This document shows positions 53,813-63,858 of a DNA stretch of 64,000 nt, piece after piece. The notes beneath the pieces were generated by a model that was not told where the DNA came from, did no database searches, and was given only the letters and a program-made list of their open reading frames with translations. Position numbers and translations under genes: made by a program. The stretch comes from Moraxella osloensis (GTDB lineage Bacteria > Pseudomonadota > Gammaproteobacteria > Pseudomonadales > Moraxellaceae), in contig NZ_CP047226.1 in NCBI RefSeq assembly GCF_009867135.1, forward strand, positions 930,001-994,000, given 5' to 3'. Positions within the stretch are counted from its first letter, which is position 1; every line of letters begins with the position of its first letter.

Positions 53813-54502
53813 ATGAGTACGATGAATGCAAGCACGCAACAACAACAAAAACAAGCCGTGGCAGCAGACGCGTTAAAATATATCGAATCAGGCATGATTT
53901 TGGGCGTGGGGACGGGCAGTACCGTCAACTGCCTCATTGAATTATTGCCAAAAGTTAACCTAAAGGGCGCTGTGGCAAGTTCAAAAGTCACCGAAGATAA
54001 GCTTAAAGCGCTTGGTATTGAGGTGATGGATTTAAATTTCACGGGCGAGTTAGACTTATATATTGATGGTGCCGATGAAGTGAACGAGCACTTACAGCTA
54101 GTCAAAGGCGGTGGCGGCGCTTTAACCCGTGAAAAAATTGTTGCCGCCGCATCTAAGCAGTTTATTTGCCTGGTTGATGAAAGTAAATGGGTGCAGCAAT
54201 TAGGCGTTGGCTTTCCACTACCGATTGAAGTGTTGCCGCAAGCGCGCTCATATGCGGCACGTGAGTTAGTACAGCTTGGCGGTGAGCCGGTCTACCGTGA
54301 AGGATTTGTCACCGATTATGGCAATTTGATTTTGGATGTTTATGGCTTAGATATTGGCTTGGACAGTGAGAAGGTAGCAGCGTTTGAAGCAAAGTTAAAC
54401 AATATCGTAGGAGTGGTATGTAATGGGTTATTTAGCGCACAGCACGCTGATATCTTACTGATGGCAACGGCAGATGGCGTAAAAAAATTGACAGCCAACT
54501 AA
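53813..54502 (+). CDS. rpiA: Ribose-5-phosphate isomerase A
   Basis: A 229-residue cytosolic enzyme of the pentose phosphate pathway interconverting ribose 5-phosphate and ribulose 5-phosphate. Motifs: [14 protein letters not shown] (GTGST at 33-37), [21 protein letters not shown] and [11 protein letters not shown], with the catalytic Asp and Lys. The N-terminus has a Gln run (QQQQKQ near residues 9-14). The start is the first ATG after AACAAGG. It is closed by a terminator shared with phaB. Confidence 0.96.
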   Translation: MSTMNASTQQQQKQAVAADALKYIESGMILGVGTGSTVNCLIELLPKVNLKGAVASSKVTEDKLKALGIEVMDLNFTGELDLYIDGADEVNEHLQLVKGGGGALTREKIVAAASKQFICLVDESKWVQQLGVGFPLPIEVLPQARSYAARELVQLGGEPVYREGFVTDYGNLILDVYGLDIGLDSEKVAAFEAKLNNIVGVVCNGLFSAQHADILLMATADGVKKLTAN

Positions 54503-54544
54503 GTTACTAGCAAGTTAATGGTTATCAGCAATGTTGTCACACAA

Positions 54545-54580
54545 CAAAAAAGACCAAGTCACGATGACTGGTCTTTTTTA
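54545..54580. terminator. Bidirectional terminator between rpiA and phaB
   Basis: Stem AAAAAAGACCA (then a bulged A) GTCA / TGACTGGTCTTTTTT with a 3-nt loop; T runs on both strands. Confidence 0.85.
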
Positions 54581-54622
54581 GTTTATAACCGATTTAGTTT
54601 ATAACTGATAATGGCAAGCTCA

Positions 54623-55396
54623 TTAGTGCATGTATTGACCGCCATTTATATTGATGGTCTCACCTGTGATATAAGCAGCGCCATCGCTGACCAAATACAC
54701 CACGGCAGCGGCAATCTCTTCCGGTTGGGCGAGACGACCCATTGGGATGCCTGCTTTGATGCTTTCCATTACTTTTTCAGGCACCGCCATCACCATTTTA
54801 GTACCCGTATAACCCGGTGCAACCACGTTAACGGTCACCCCAGATTTAGCGCCTTCTTGTGCCAACGCTTTACTAAAGCCGATGATACCTGCCTTGGTGG
54901 CTGAGTAGTTGGTTTGCCCAAACTGACCTTTTAAGCCATTAATTGAGCTAATACTCACAATACGCCCAGATTTTTGCTCAAGCATTTTGTTAAAAACGGG
55001 TTGGGTGACCGTGAATAGTGATTTTAAGTTGGTATCAATCACCTCTGACCATTGCTCATAAGTCATTTTTTTGAAAGTCGTATCACGGGTGATACCTGCG
55101 TTATTTACCAACACATCAATGTGACCTGCTTTTTCAATTGCATCAACAATGGCTTTGGTGGCGGCTTCATGGTCAGTGAGATTGGTCTCAACAAAGGTGA
55201 AATCGCTGGCATTCAAGCCTTCTTCTTCTAACCAAGCTTCGCCGCGGTTGACCGTGCTGTCCGCTTTAGGGGTGTAGGTTGCAATGATGTGATAGCCAGC
55301 TTGGATTAGCGCATGACAAATAGCGGTGCCAATACCACCTAGCGCACCTGTTACGAGGGCAATTTTTTTATTTGCAGTTGGGTTGTCCGTTGTCAT
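54623..55396 (-). CDS. phaB: Acetoacetyl-CoA reductase
   Basis: A 257-residue short-chain dehydrogenase using NADPH to make (R)-3-hydroxybutyryl-CoA for polyhydroxybutyrate. SDR marks: LVTGALGGIGTAI, NNAGITRDTTFKKM, Ser in SISSINGLKGQFGQTNYSATKAG with the Tyr-x3-Lys, and the PhaB-like ending GETININGGQYMH. The N-terminal TYTPKADSTVNRGEAW is close to Acinetobacter PhaB in my memory. The ATG at 55396 (or GTG at 55399) follows AAGGAG; an in-frame extension to 55519 is unlikely. No phaC or phaA is in this window, so a PHB role is inferred. Confidence 0.87.
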   Translation of the reverse strand: MTTDNPTANKKIALVTGALGGIGTAICHALIQAGYHIIATYTPKADSTVNRGEAWLEEEGLNASDFTFVETNLTDHEAATKAIVDAIEKAGHIDVLVNNAGITRDTTFKKMTYEQWSEVIDTNLKSLFTVTQPVFNKMLEQKSGRIVSISSINGLKGQFGQTNYSATKAGIIGFSKALAQEGAKSGVTVNVVAPGYTGTKMVMAVPEKVMESIKAGIPMGRLAQPEEIAAAVVYLVSDGAAYITGETININGGQYMH

Positions 55397-55977
55397 CACA
55401 GTACGCTCCTTGTTGGTTGTGATTGTTGGTTGTAATAAAAAATTCAATGATTTAAATAGTTTATAGTATAAATGTGTTGGTTTTTTTACAATTGAACATG
55501 CGGCTAAAAAATTAGTCACATGCGATTGATATCAGGGTCACAAAAAAATATAGACCGAATATTCACATAAATTTATTGACTTTTACTTTCTTGTTTTTTT
55601 CATCATATATGAAAATTTGATAACTACCAATATTTTTTACGTTTTTATTTCTATGACAAACATTTTGTTACGCGCAAACGAGTATTTATAGGTTTGTGTG
55701 CTAAAAAAATTTGCAACAATAGCGGTTTGTGCTAGGCTATAAGGATAATTTTAAACAATGTAAGGTTGAGCAAAATACCCCGTATCAACTACAGTTAATC
55801 AAGCCTAAGTGCTAAATTTCTTTCCTGATGGTACAAAGTTGGCTTAATTGTACAAACTTGATTGGACAAGATTGATTGTATCGATACGCAAGCGTGAATG
55901 CTTAGTAATTTTATATACCACGATGAGCTGGGTCTGTTTATTTAGTCTGTTTATTTATTTGCCACACGGAAATTAGA
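55397..55977. other. phaB/glnE divergent intergenic region
   Basis: A 581-bp AT-rich spacer. A weak phaB promoter (TTGTAA, 15 bp, TATACT; 55491-55465) is visible. A perfect 13-bp tandem duplication GTCTGTTTATTTA occupies 55932-55957 just before glnE. No gene or RNA was recognised. Confidence 0.4.
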
Positions 55978-58800
55978 ATGCCGCAACTCTTACCGACGAT
56001 AGAACAAATCGCTGTATTACAGCAAGCTAGTAATTTTGGCTATCAGTATTGGCAGACTAAAACAAACGTTGCACAAAGCTTTTTAAAAAGCTATCCGCTT
56101 ATCCAAACGCTCGATGTCCAACATATCAAAGATTTAATACGCGATTATACGCTGGATGAAGATTACCAATTAGCGGATGAAGCAACCGTGATGCGAGGGC
56201 TGCGTCATCTACGTAATTTGTTGATGATGCGCTGGATTTGGCAAGATGCATTAAATCTGATTAGCCTAGAGCAGCTGACATGGGAGCTATCAAAATTTGC
56301 CGATTATTGTCTTATCTTTGCCAAAGACTATGTGTATCAAGATTTAATCAGTCGCTATGGCGAGCCGTATTTTTTTGATGAAAAAAATAAACCACATAAA
56401 GATGATTTAGCCATCATCGCCATGGGTAAAATGGGGGCAGAAGAGCTTAACTTATCAAGCGATATCGATTTGATTTTTGTTCATCAAGGGCAAGGTGAGA
56501 CGGTGGTTGACCCGTTAAAACAACCAGGGTCAAAAGCTGCTAAATCCATCGACAACAAGAAATTTTTTACCAAATGGGGTCAAGGCATCATCAATCTGCT
56601 TGATAAAAACACCCAAGATGGCTTTGTATTTCGCATTGATATGCGCCTGCGTCCTTGGGGCGATGGCAGTGATTTGGCAATTCATTTATCGGCACTGGAA
56701 AAATATTTTGCCCAACATGGACGGGCGTGGGAGCGATTTGCTTGGCTAAAAGCCAGAATCGTCAACCCTGTCACCTTTAGCGATAGCTTAGAAGCCCTTA
56801 TCAAGCCGTTTGTATTTCGTTATTATGTTGATTATAGTGCCTTTGCCGCACTACGTGAGATGAAATCGCTGATTCAAAACCAAGTCGAACAACGTCAAGA
56901 TACCGACAATGTGAAGCTTGGCGCGGGGGGTATTCGTGATATTGAGTTTATCGTGCAGTCGTTTCAGTTGATTTATGGCGGGCGTGTCAGTGATATCAGA
57001 GTAAAAAACTGCCTACAAGCGATGAGCCAACTGGAAAAACATGGCTTTATCGATGCGGTGACTCATGAGCAATTGGCACAAGCCTATCGTTTTTTACGTA
57101 GATTGGAGCATGGTATCCAAGCCATCAATGATGAACAAACCCAGCGATTACCCCAAGATGCCAAACAGCGACATCAGCTTGCCCAAGTATTGGGGTTTGC
57201 CGATTGGACGGCATTGTTAGCCAAACTCAATGAATACCGCCAAATGGTAAAAATACCTTTTGACGAGCTGGTCAGTGATCGCCAACAGTCTGATGAACAA
57301 CTACAAGTGGATCATCAGCACAATTTATCTGAGCTTGAGCAAAAACTAAGCGCTGACAATAAAGATAAATTAAGCCAGTTTTGGCAAAGTAAGCTCATCA
57401 CAGGGCTTAGTGAAGAAGCCAAAACTCGCTTAAATGCCGCTTATCCGATTCTAATCAATGGGTTGTTACATTCCGGTTTAAGCGAAGATGCAATCAACGT
57501 GGCGTTACCTAGAATGTTGACACTGCTAGAGGCGGTAAGTCGTCGGTCAATTTATTTGGTCATGTTTGCCGAAAACCCAACGGCAGCCGCCAAATTGATT
57601 CCCATGCTGGCAGCAAGTCCTTGGATTGCGAGCGAATTGGTAAGTTATCCTGTTTTGCTGGATTCATTTATCCGTGAAAAATACCGTCATTTACCTGATA
57701 AGGCAGAACTCAGTGACATCCTGCGTCAGCAGTTGTTACGGGTAGAACCTAATGATGAAGAAGGGCTACTCAATGCCTTTCGTTTTTTCAAAAAAACCCA
57801 AGTCTTGGCAGTGGCGGCGAGTGATGTGTTGGCGGATAGACCGTTGATGAAAGTCTCTGATTCACTCACCTTTATCGCTGAAGTGGTACTTGAAAAAGCG
57901 TTGCAACGGGTATTTGGTGAATTGGTAAAAAAACATGGATATCCTGTCAATGCCCAAGGCGAGCCTGTGAGTGAAGCGCATAATGGCTTTGCGATTATCG
58001 GTTATGGTAAGCTTGGCGGGCTTGAGATGAGTTATAGCTCAGATCTTGATCTTGTGTTTATTCATGACATTGATGAAGAAGCGATGACACTCGGTGAAAA
58101 ACCCATCAGCGGTATGAAGTTTGCCGCACGCCTTGCCCAAAAACTGATGAATTATTTGACCACCCAAACGCGCGATGGTCGTGTCTATGAGATTGATATG
58201 CGCCTGCGCCCCTCGGGTCAAGCAGGTATGATGGTAGTATCTACCCATGCGTTTGAACTTTACCAAATGCACAAAGCTTGGGCTTGGGAACACCAAGCGT
58301 TGGTTCGCGCACGTGCCATTTGCGGGGATAGCCGGGTGATGACGCGATTTGACCAAATTCGTAAGGAAGTATTGTGTCTGCCGCGTGATAAAGACAGTGT
58401 TCGTATCGAAGTGTCCACCATGCGGCATAAGATGCAAGACCATTTGGGCAGCAAGCCGCACACCAAGCAGCAAGGATTATTTCATCTGAAACAAGATGCA
58501 GGCGGATTGGTTGATATTGAATTTATTGCCCAGTTTGCTGTCTTGGCGTATGCCAATAGTTATCCTGCGTTGGCCATTTGGAGTGACAATGTGCGTATCT
58601 TTGAAGCGCTTGCTAAAACAGGCATCATCGAAACCGAAATATGCCAACAGCTAACGCACGCTTATCTTCGTATCCGCAGTATGACGCATCGGTTGGCTTT
58701 GGCAGAGCAGCCGATACTGGTAGATGAAGCCCAGTGGCATGAGCTGCGTAATTTTGTTGATGCGCAATGGCATCGTTTAATCGGGCAGCGTCCAGAATAG
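55978..58800 (+). CDS. glnE: Glutamine synthetase adenylyltransferase/deadenylylase
   Basis: A 940-residue bifunctional enzyme that adenylylates GlnA Tyr398 and removes the AMP again under PII control. It has two nucleotidyltransferase domains: the N-terminal adenylyl-removase with AIIAMGKMGAEELNLSSDID, and the C-terminal adenylyltransferase with AIIGYGKLGGLEMSYSSDLD. Each has the Gx..GS-like loop and D-x-D. The linker carries the helical regulatory region. A GGAA Shine-Dalgarno supports the start. It is probably followed by ilvE in the same direction, separated by a 21-bp repeat tract. Confidence 0.96.
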   Translation: MPQLLPTIEQIAVLQQASNFGYQYWQTKTNVAQSFLKSYPLIQTLDVQHIKDLIRDYTLDEDYQLADEATVMRGLRHLRNLLMMRWIWQDALNLISLEQLTWELSKFADYCLIFAKDYVYQDLISRYGEPYFFDEKNKPHKDDLAIIAMGKMGAEELNLSSDIDLIFVHQGQGETVVDPLKQPGSKAAKSIDNKKFFTKWGQGIINLLDKNTQDGFVFRIDMRLRPWGDGSDLAIHLSALEKYFAQHGRAWERFAWLKARIVNPVTFSDSLEALIKPFVFRYYVDYSAFAALREMKSLIQNQVEQRQDTDNVKLGAGGIRDIEFIVQSFQLIYGGRVSDIRVKNCLQAMSQLEKHGFIDAVTHEQLAQAYRFLRRLEHGIQAINDEQTQRLPQDAKQRHQLAQVLGFADWTALLAKLNEYRQMVKIPFDELVSDRQQSDEQLQVDHQHNLSELEQKLSADNKDKLSQFWQSKLITGLSEEAKTRLNAAYPILINGLLHSGLSEDAINVALPRMLTLLEAVSRRSIYLVMFAENPTAAAKLIPMLAASPWIASELVSYPVLLDSFIREKYRHLPDKAELSDILRQQLLRVEPNDEEGLLNAFRFFKKTQVLAVAASDVLADRPLMKVSDSLTFIAEVVLEKALQRVFGELVKKHGYPVNAQGEPVSEAHNGFAIIGYGKLGGLEMSYSSDLDLVFIHDIDEEAMTLGEKPISGMKFAARLAQKLMNYLTTQTRDGRVYEIDMRLRPSGQAGMMVVSTHAFELYQMHKAWAWEHQALVRARAICGDSRVMTRFDQIRKEVLCLPRDKDSVRIEVSTMRHKMQDHLGSKPHTKQQGLFHLKQDAGGLVDIEFIAQFAVLAYANSYPALAIWSDNVRIFEALAKTGIIETEICQQLTHAYLRIRSMTHRLALAEQPILVDEAQWHELRNFVDAQWHRLIGQRPE

Positions 58801-58809
58801 ATGTAACAT

Positions 58810-58872
58810 CACTTTTTATTTCAAACAAAGCACTTTTTATTTCAAACAAAACACTTTTTATTTCAAACAAAA
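58810..58872 (+). repeat. Three tandem 21-bp repeats
   Basis: The unit CACTTTTTATTTCAAACAAA plus A or G occurs three times back to back at 58810, 58831 and 58852, with a single-base difference at the end of the first, and a partial CACT at 58873. It fills almost the whole gap between glnE and ilvE and abuts the ilvE Shine-Dalgarno. Confidence 0.95.
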
Positions 58873-58887
58873 CACTAGGAGTAATCA

Positions 58888-59832
58888 ATGGCAACAATTC
58901 CCAGCATGGCAGACCGTGATGGTTTTATTTGGATGGATGGCAACATGGTAGACTGGCGTGATGCCAAAATCCACGTATTAACCCATACACTGCACTACGG
59001 GATGGGCGTATTTGAGGGGGTTCGAGCCTACAAAACCCATGATGGACGCACGGCGATTTTTCGTCTAGAAGACCATACCCAGCGTCTGCTAAATTCAGCT
59101 AAAATTTTCCAGCTTGCTGTACCCTATTCGTATGAAGAAGTATTACAAGCACAAAAAGCCGTGGTACGTGAAAATAACCTTGAATCGGCCTACCTTCGCC
59201 CATTGATTTGGGTCGGTTCTGAGAAATTGGGCATCGCTGCCAAAGATAATAGCATTCACACCATCGTTGCCGCTTGGGTTTGGGGTGCTTATCTGGGTGA
59301 AGAAGGCATGGCAAAAGGTATCCGTGTAAAAACCTCAAGTTTTACCCATCACCATCCAAACGTCACCATGTGTAAAGCCAAAGCCGTCAGCAATTACCCT
59401 GTCTCTATCATGTCAAATCAAGAAGTTACCCGTCATGGCTATGATGAAGCGGTATTGATGGATACCCAAGGCTATGTTTGTCAAGGCTCAGGGGAAAACT
59501 TATTTTTGGTCAAAGATGGTGAGCTGCATACCCCAGATTTGTCAGGGGGTGCATTAGACGGCATTACCCGTCGCACAGTGATACAGTTTGCACAGGACTT
59601 GGGCATCAAAGTGCATGAGCGTAGAATCACCCGTGATGAATTTTATATCGCGGACGAAATCTTTATGACAGGTACTGCCGCCGAGATTACCCCAATTCGT
59701 GAATATGATGACCACGTCATTGGCTGCGGCGCGCGTGGTGAAATCACCGAAAAACTGCAAAGTCTATTTTTTGACGTAGTGCAAGGCAAAAATGATAAAT
59801 ACGCGCATTGGCTCAGCTATGTGGATGAATAA
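58888..59832 (+). CDS. ilvE: Branched-chain amino acid aminotransferase
   Basis: A 314-residue PLP class IV aminotransferase making valine, leucine and isoleucine from their keto acids. Seen: FIWMDGNMVDWRDAKIHVLTH, GMGVFEGVRAYKT, the catalytic Lys in VTMCKAKAVSNYPVS, EAVLMDTQGYVCQGSGENLF and FMTGTAAEITPI. The Shine-Dalgarno AGGAG is 6 nt from the ATG. It lies between glnE and glycosyltransferase genes; in Acinetobacter the outer-core locus begins next to ilvE. It is closed by a terminator at 59880. Confidence 0.96.
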   Translation: MATIPSMADRDGFIWMDGNMVDWRDAKIHVLTHTLHYGMGVFEGVRAYKTHDGRTAIFRLEDHTQRLLNSAKIFQLAVPYSYEEVLQAQKAVVRENNLESAYLRPLIWVGSEKLGIAAKDNSIHTIVAAWVWGAYLGEEGMAKGIRVKTSSFTHHHPNVTMCKAKAVSNYPVSIMSNQEVTRHGYDEAVLMDTQGYVCQGSGENLFLVKDGELHTPDLSGGALDGITRRTVIQFAQDLGIKVHERRITRDEFYIADEIFMTGTAAEITPIREYDDHVIGCGARGEITEKLQSLFFDVVQGKNDKYAHWLSYVDE

Positions 59833-59879
59833 TCGGTAAAATTGTAGCTAAGTGAAAATAACTAGATAAGTGAAAATAA

Positions 59880-59916
59880 AAGGATAGTTATGTTAAAATG
59901 ACTATCCTTATTTTTT
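59880..59916 (+). terminator. Terminator of ilvE
   Basis: A 9-bp perfect stem AAGGATAGT / ACTATCCTT with an A/T-rich loop of 12 nt, followed by T6. Confidence 0.75.
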
Positions 59917-59944
59917 GAAAAATTATCGGTACTTTGGAAGTGAC

Positions 59945-60778
59945 ATGACAACATCGAGTGCAACCACCCCGCTTAAACAAATTATTTGTATCAAATGGGG
60001 CAAAAAGTTTGCTGCCGAATACGTGAATAAGCTGTATGGTATGGTAAGCCGTAATATTACCCCGCCGTTTCGCTTTGTCTGCTTTACCGATGATACCGAT
60101 GGCATTCGTCCTGAAGTTGAATGCCAACCGCTACCCATCATTGATTATACAATTCCTGTGGGTACGTCAGGGCAGTGGGGAAAATCACGCCTTTGGAGCA
60201 AGCAGCTGGGTGATTTGAGCGGCAATGTGTTGTTTATGGATTTAGATTTGGTCATTGTGGACAACATTGATGGCTTTTTTGACTATCTACCAGAACAAGA
60301 AGTAGTGATGACTCGCAATATTACCAATCCACTAGAGAAATTGGGTCAAACCTCACTATTTCGCTTTCGGGTAGGGTGTTTATATCCATTACAACAGCAG
60401 TTTTCAACCAACCAAATGGCGACCATTGAAAAGTACCGCTACGAGCAGCGTTTTGTCACAAAAAATGCGCCAAATGGTGTGTTTTTTTACCCAAAAGGGT
60501 GGGTCAAACATTTTCGCTATCAATGCCGCCGCAATTTTCCATTAAATTATGTCTTGCCTCCCAAAAAACCCGTAGGTACTAAAATAGTGATTTTTGCTGG
60601 GGGGGAGCTAAATCCACCTGAAGCCATTGCAGGCAAATATCATCCAGATTATCCCAGTGATATGAAAGCGTATCTTAATATGCTAAAAACGTCCCCTGAA
60701 GCCAAGAAAAAACCGTTACGCCATCTTCGTTATTTTATTCTACCGAGTAAATGGGTCGAAGAAGCTTGGCGCGAGTAA
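59945..60778 (+). CDS. LPS/LOS glycosyltransferase, DxD type
   Basis: A 277-residue protein resembling GT-A glycosyltransferases of core oligosaccharide synthesis. It has an early Lys/Phe-rich block (FAAEYVNKLYGMVSRN), FRFVCFTDD, and the metal-binding LFMDLDLVIVDN (DLD as DxD). The C-terminal region is basic. First of four co-directional glycosyltransferases (59945-63858) following ilvE. The ATG at 59945, after GGAAG, is preferred over an ATG at 59915 inside the terminator region. Donor and acceptor sugars are unknown. Confidence 0.75.
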   Translation: MTTSSATTPLKQIICIKWGKKFAAEYVNKLYGMVSRNITPPFRFVCFTDDTDGIRPEVECQPLPIIDYTIPVGTSGQWGKSRLWSKQLGDLSGNVLFMDLDLVIVDNIDGFFDYLPEQEVVMTRNITNPLEKLGQTSLFRFRVGCLYPLQQQFSTNQMATIEKYRYEQRFVTKNAPNGVFFYPKGWVKHFRYQCRRNFPLNYVLPPKKPVGTKIVIFAGGELNPPEAIAGKYHPDYPSDMKAYLNMLKTSPEAKKKPLRHLRYFILPSKWVEEAWRE

Positions 60779-60785
60779 AAGTGTC

Positions 60786-61877
60786 ATGAAGAAAATCAGG
60801 GTTTTGCATTTTGTAACAGGTGGTTTTTCGGGCGCAACCAGTGTGGCGGTGGATATCATCACTGGACACCAAGCCTACTCCGATATCGAAAGCTTATTGG
60901 TGCTTCGTCAAAAAAAGACGACTACGTCAGAAAAATTAGCCAGCCTTGAAAAAAAAGGCATTAACTATCAATTAGTTATCAATAGTCCTCACTTTGCAAC
61001 GAGCAAACAGCTTCAACAAATCATCAAGGAGTGGCAGCCTGATATTTTGGTGGCTCATGGTTTTCCAGAGCATATCATAGGGAGAACTGCAGGAAAAAAA
61101 GCCAACGTACCGCACATGGTACAAGTTGAGCATAATTCTAAAGAACGCTATACCTTTATCAAACTATGGCAAACCCGTCACTTAAGTCAATTTACTGATA
61201 GCGTCGTTGCGGTATCCAAAGGGGTTGCACAAGTCCTTAACAAACAGCAGCTTAAAGCGCCTATCATCGCCATACATAATGGTATTGACCCTGCACGATT
61301 TGACAATCAGCCCTTACCGATTCAATCGCGACCAGATGATATTATCATGGTAGCACGCTTTGCCAAAAGTAAAGATCATGCAACGCTGATTGAAGCATTA
61401 AACCTACTAAAACAAAAAAACATCACCCCAACACTGACGCTTGTGGGTAGTGGTAAAACAAGCTATCAAAACTTAGCCAATAACTTAGTCAAAAAATATG
61501 GCTTATCTCAGCAAGTAACATTGATAAATCATAGTAATGAAATACCGCAGCTATTGGCAAAACACAAAATATTTGTCATGTCTAGTCGTTTTGAAGGGTT
61601 GAATTTGTCAGTTATTGAAGCGATGGCGGCAGGCTGCTTGGTGATAGGCAGTGATGCTGTGGGCGTCAATGAGCTTATCGAACATAAAAAAGATGGGCTT
61701 GTTTTTTCTATTGGCGATGCACAAACATTGGCAAACCAGCTTGAAAGTGTTTTGACCAATCCATTAAACTTTGAAACGATTACTATTGAAGCACGACAAA
61801 AAGTATTGTCTTACTATACCAAATCGCGGATGCTCAAAGACTATTATGACGTTTTTACCGAAATTATGAATCGATAA
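60786..61877 (+). CDS. GT4-family glycosyltransferase
   Basis: A 363-residue GT-B enzyme. It has an N-terminal acceptor domain (FVTGGFSGATSVAVDI, LVAHGFPEHIIGR) and a C-terminal nucleotide-sugar domain with IMVARFAKSKDHATLIEAL, LVGSGKTSYQ, and the E-x7-E region FEGLNLSVIEAMAAGCLVIGS. It begins 7 bp after the previous stop, so it is in the same operon. Likely transfers a sugar to growing LOS core; specificity unknown. Confidence 0.88.
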   Translation: MKKIRVLHFVTGGFSGATSVAVDIITGHQAYSDIESLLVLRQKKTTTSEKLASLEKKGINYQLVINSPHFATSKQLQQIIKEWQPDILVAHGFPEHIIGRTAGKKANVPHMVQVEHNSKERYTFIKLWQTRHLSQFTDSVVAVSKGVAQVLNKQQLKAPIIAIHNGIDPARFDNQPLPIQSRPDDIIMVARFAKSKDHATLIEALNLLKQKNITPTLTLVGSGKTSYQNLANNLVKKYGLSQQVTLINHSNEIPQLLAKHKIFVMSSRFEGLNLSVIEAMAAGCLVIGSDAVGVNELIEHKKDGLVFSIGDAQTLANQLESVLTNPLNFETITIEARQKVLSYYTKSRMLKDYYDVFTEIMNR

Positions 61878-61893
61878 ATGAGTAGGTTATAAC

Positions 61894-62865
61894 ATGCAAA
61901 GCCAATCCAAACCTATCACCATCAGTATCCTAATACCGGTTTACAATGTTGCTGACTATGTTGAAGAATGCCTAAATTCTATATTGGCACAAATTGACGA
62001 TAATGCCGAAATTATCGTCATGAATGATGCTTCAACTGATAACAGTTGGGAAGTGTTAAAAGCTTATCAAACCCATCCAAAAATCACACTGGTACAAGCA
62101 CCGCACAATCGCGGTCTGTCAGGTACGCGTAATGCGCTCTTGCCTTTAGCAACCAATCAATATGTTTGGTTTATAGATTCTGATGATGCGATGCATGAAG
62201 GGGCATATACCAAAGTAGTGAATGCATTAGCATCAATGGATATAGATATGCTAGGTGGCAATTACATGGCATGGCGCGGCAATAACAAACGCCCAAAAAA
62301 AGCTTTTGTTGGTACAGCTAATCAAATAATAAATAATGACAGTCTGCAATTTATTAAAAATATTGTTGAAAATAATAGCAATCATGTTTGGAACAAAATT
62401 TATAAACGCTCAGTAATTAAAAATATAGGTTTTCAAGAGGGTAAAAAGTTTGAAGATATTTATTATATGACAGATTTGTCAAAAGTTATCAAAAATTTTG
62501 CTTTTATTGACTATCCATTGATTGATTATCGTGAACGCCAAGGCTCAATTGTTCAAACTCTGGATAAAAAATATGTCGATGATTATCTTGGGGCGTTTCT
62601 TTATCGCGTTAGTCATTTAAAAGCTAATTTGCGTGAAGACCCATCTTTTCAAAACTACCTACACTATAAAACTTACAATCGTTATGCAGGGTTGGTAAAA
62701 AAGTTAAAAGACAATCAGCAACTTGATATGCTTAACTACCTAAAAGACCATTTTAATATAAAATTTGATCATATCTATCGATGCATCGGTCAACAAATCG
62801 GTTGGATACGCTATCAAAAGCTTGATTTTAAACATCGTCAAACTGAAAAAATTTTAAGCCAATAA
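61894..62865 (+). CDS. GT2-family glycosyltransferase
   Basis: A 323-residue GT-A enzyme: SILIPVYNVADYVEECLNSI, IIVMNDASTDNSWEVL, RGLSGTRNAL, and the metal motif WFIDSDDAMHEGA (DSDD). The C-terminal part with NHVWNKIYKRSVIKNIGF resembles capsular and LPS transferases. It lies 16 bp downstream of the GT4 gene in the same operon. Donor and linkage are unknown. AT content rises from here to the right, as in horizontally exchanged surface-sugar genes. Confidence 0.88.
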   Translation: MQSQSKPITISILIPVYNVADYVEECLNSILAQIDDNAEIIVMNDASTDNSWEVLKAYQTHPKITLVQAPHNRGLSGTRNALLPLATNQYVWFIDSDDAMHEGAYTKVVNALASMDIDMLGGNYMAWRGNNKRPKKAFVGTANQIINNDSLQFIKNIVENNSNHVWNKIYKRSVIKNIGFQEGKKFEDIYYMTDLSKVIKNFAFIDYPLIDYRERQGSIVQTLDKKYVDDYLGAFLYRVSHLKANLREDPSFQNYLHYKTYNRYAGLVKKLKDNQQLDMLNYLKDHFNIKFDHIYRCIGQQIGWIRYQKLDFKHRQTEKILSQ

Positions 62866-62883
62866 GTTGATAGAGGGGTATCA

Positions 62884-63858
62884 ATGAGATTTGTCTATGA
62901 TAATTTTAGAAATAAGCCATTTAAGCCTTTATATAATGCATTGGTACCAAAATCCTACCGTAAAAAATGGCACTACAATTATTCAGAAATTCCTACACAA
63001 ATGCACGTGGCTGAATTTTGGCAGGATGCTATTACAAAATATCAAAAGGGCGAGATAGCTCACTACAATTTGACTATTCATAAACCGGAGTTGGTTGGCA
63101 AGAAAATTATTTGGCAGTACTGGGCTCAAGGGATGGATAATTTGCCAGAGCTTGCTAAGATTTGCTTTCATTCAGTTGATTGCTTTAAAGGCGAATACAC
63201 GGTAATTAGGTTATCTGACAAAGATATTGCTAATTATTTAGGTTTTCCTGAGTTTATTGTAGAGAAACGTTTAAATAGTGAATTTAGACCTGTCTTTTTT
63301 TCAGATTTATTAAGAGTGGCATTAATCAATAATTATGGTGGCATTTGGCTAGATGCTTCGGTTCTTATGACAGCACAGTTACCAGAAGATTTAATTCAAT
63401 TGCCTTTTTTTATGTATTCAAGGGAAGATCATTCAGAGAACAAAGATTGGGGACTAGTAGCTGATCATTTGTATTTTAATTGGGACACTAATTTTAAAGT
63501 TAAATTTTTAAGTAGTATTGTTTTTGGCAAACCAAAAACAGCGTTGAGTCAAACTTTACAAGACCTGCTTATTTATTACTGGCAAACCCAAAATAGCATT
63601 GAACACTATTTCTTCTTTCAAATTTTAATCAATGAATTAAAACAGACAAATGCAGTTGCATTTGATTTTCCTGTGGTAGATGATACTTACCCACATCTTT
63701 TACAATTTGATTTAAATAAGCCATTTGATAAAGTGCGATACGACTATATCACTCAAAAGAGCTCATTACACAAATTAAGTTTTCATAAGAAACCAATGGA
63801 CTCTAATAATCATACATTCTATCATTATATTAAGCATCAGTTCCTGAATGATTACTGA
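62884..63858 (+). CDS. Capsular polysaccharide synthesis-type glycosyltransferase
   Basis: A 324-residue protein with the DxD sugar-transferase pattern of the Caps_synth family: KKIIWQYWAQGMDNLPELAK, the donor site FFSDLLRVALINNYGGIWLDASVLM (LDAS as DxD-like), and a long AT-rich C-terminal part. Last gene of the glycosyltransferase operon in the window. Its end overlaps the end of a convergent partial gene by 29 bp. AT-rich composition suggests acquisition. Confidence 0.82.
   Translation: MRFVYDNFRNKPFKPLYNALVPKSYRKKWHYNYSEIPTQMHVAEFWQDAITKYQKGEIAHYNLTIHKPELVGKKIIWQYWAQGMDNLPELAKICFHSVDCFKGEYTVIRLSDKDIANYLGFPEFIVEKRLNSEFRPVFFSDLLRVALINNYGGIWLDASVLMTAQLPEDLIQLPFFMYSREDHSENKDWGLVADHLYFNWDTNFKVKFLSSIVFGKPKTALSQTLQDLLIYYWQTQNSIEHYFFFQILINELKQTNAVAFDFPVVDDTYPHLLQFDLNKPFDKVRYDYITQKSSLHKLSFHKKPMDSNNHTFYHYIKHQFLNDY

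Noticed and set aside
58625-58897. Minus-strand frame with repeated FEIKS units
   Set aside because: It is only the antisense translation of the 21-bp tandem repeats plus the end of glnE.
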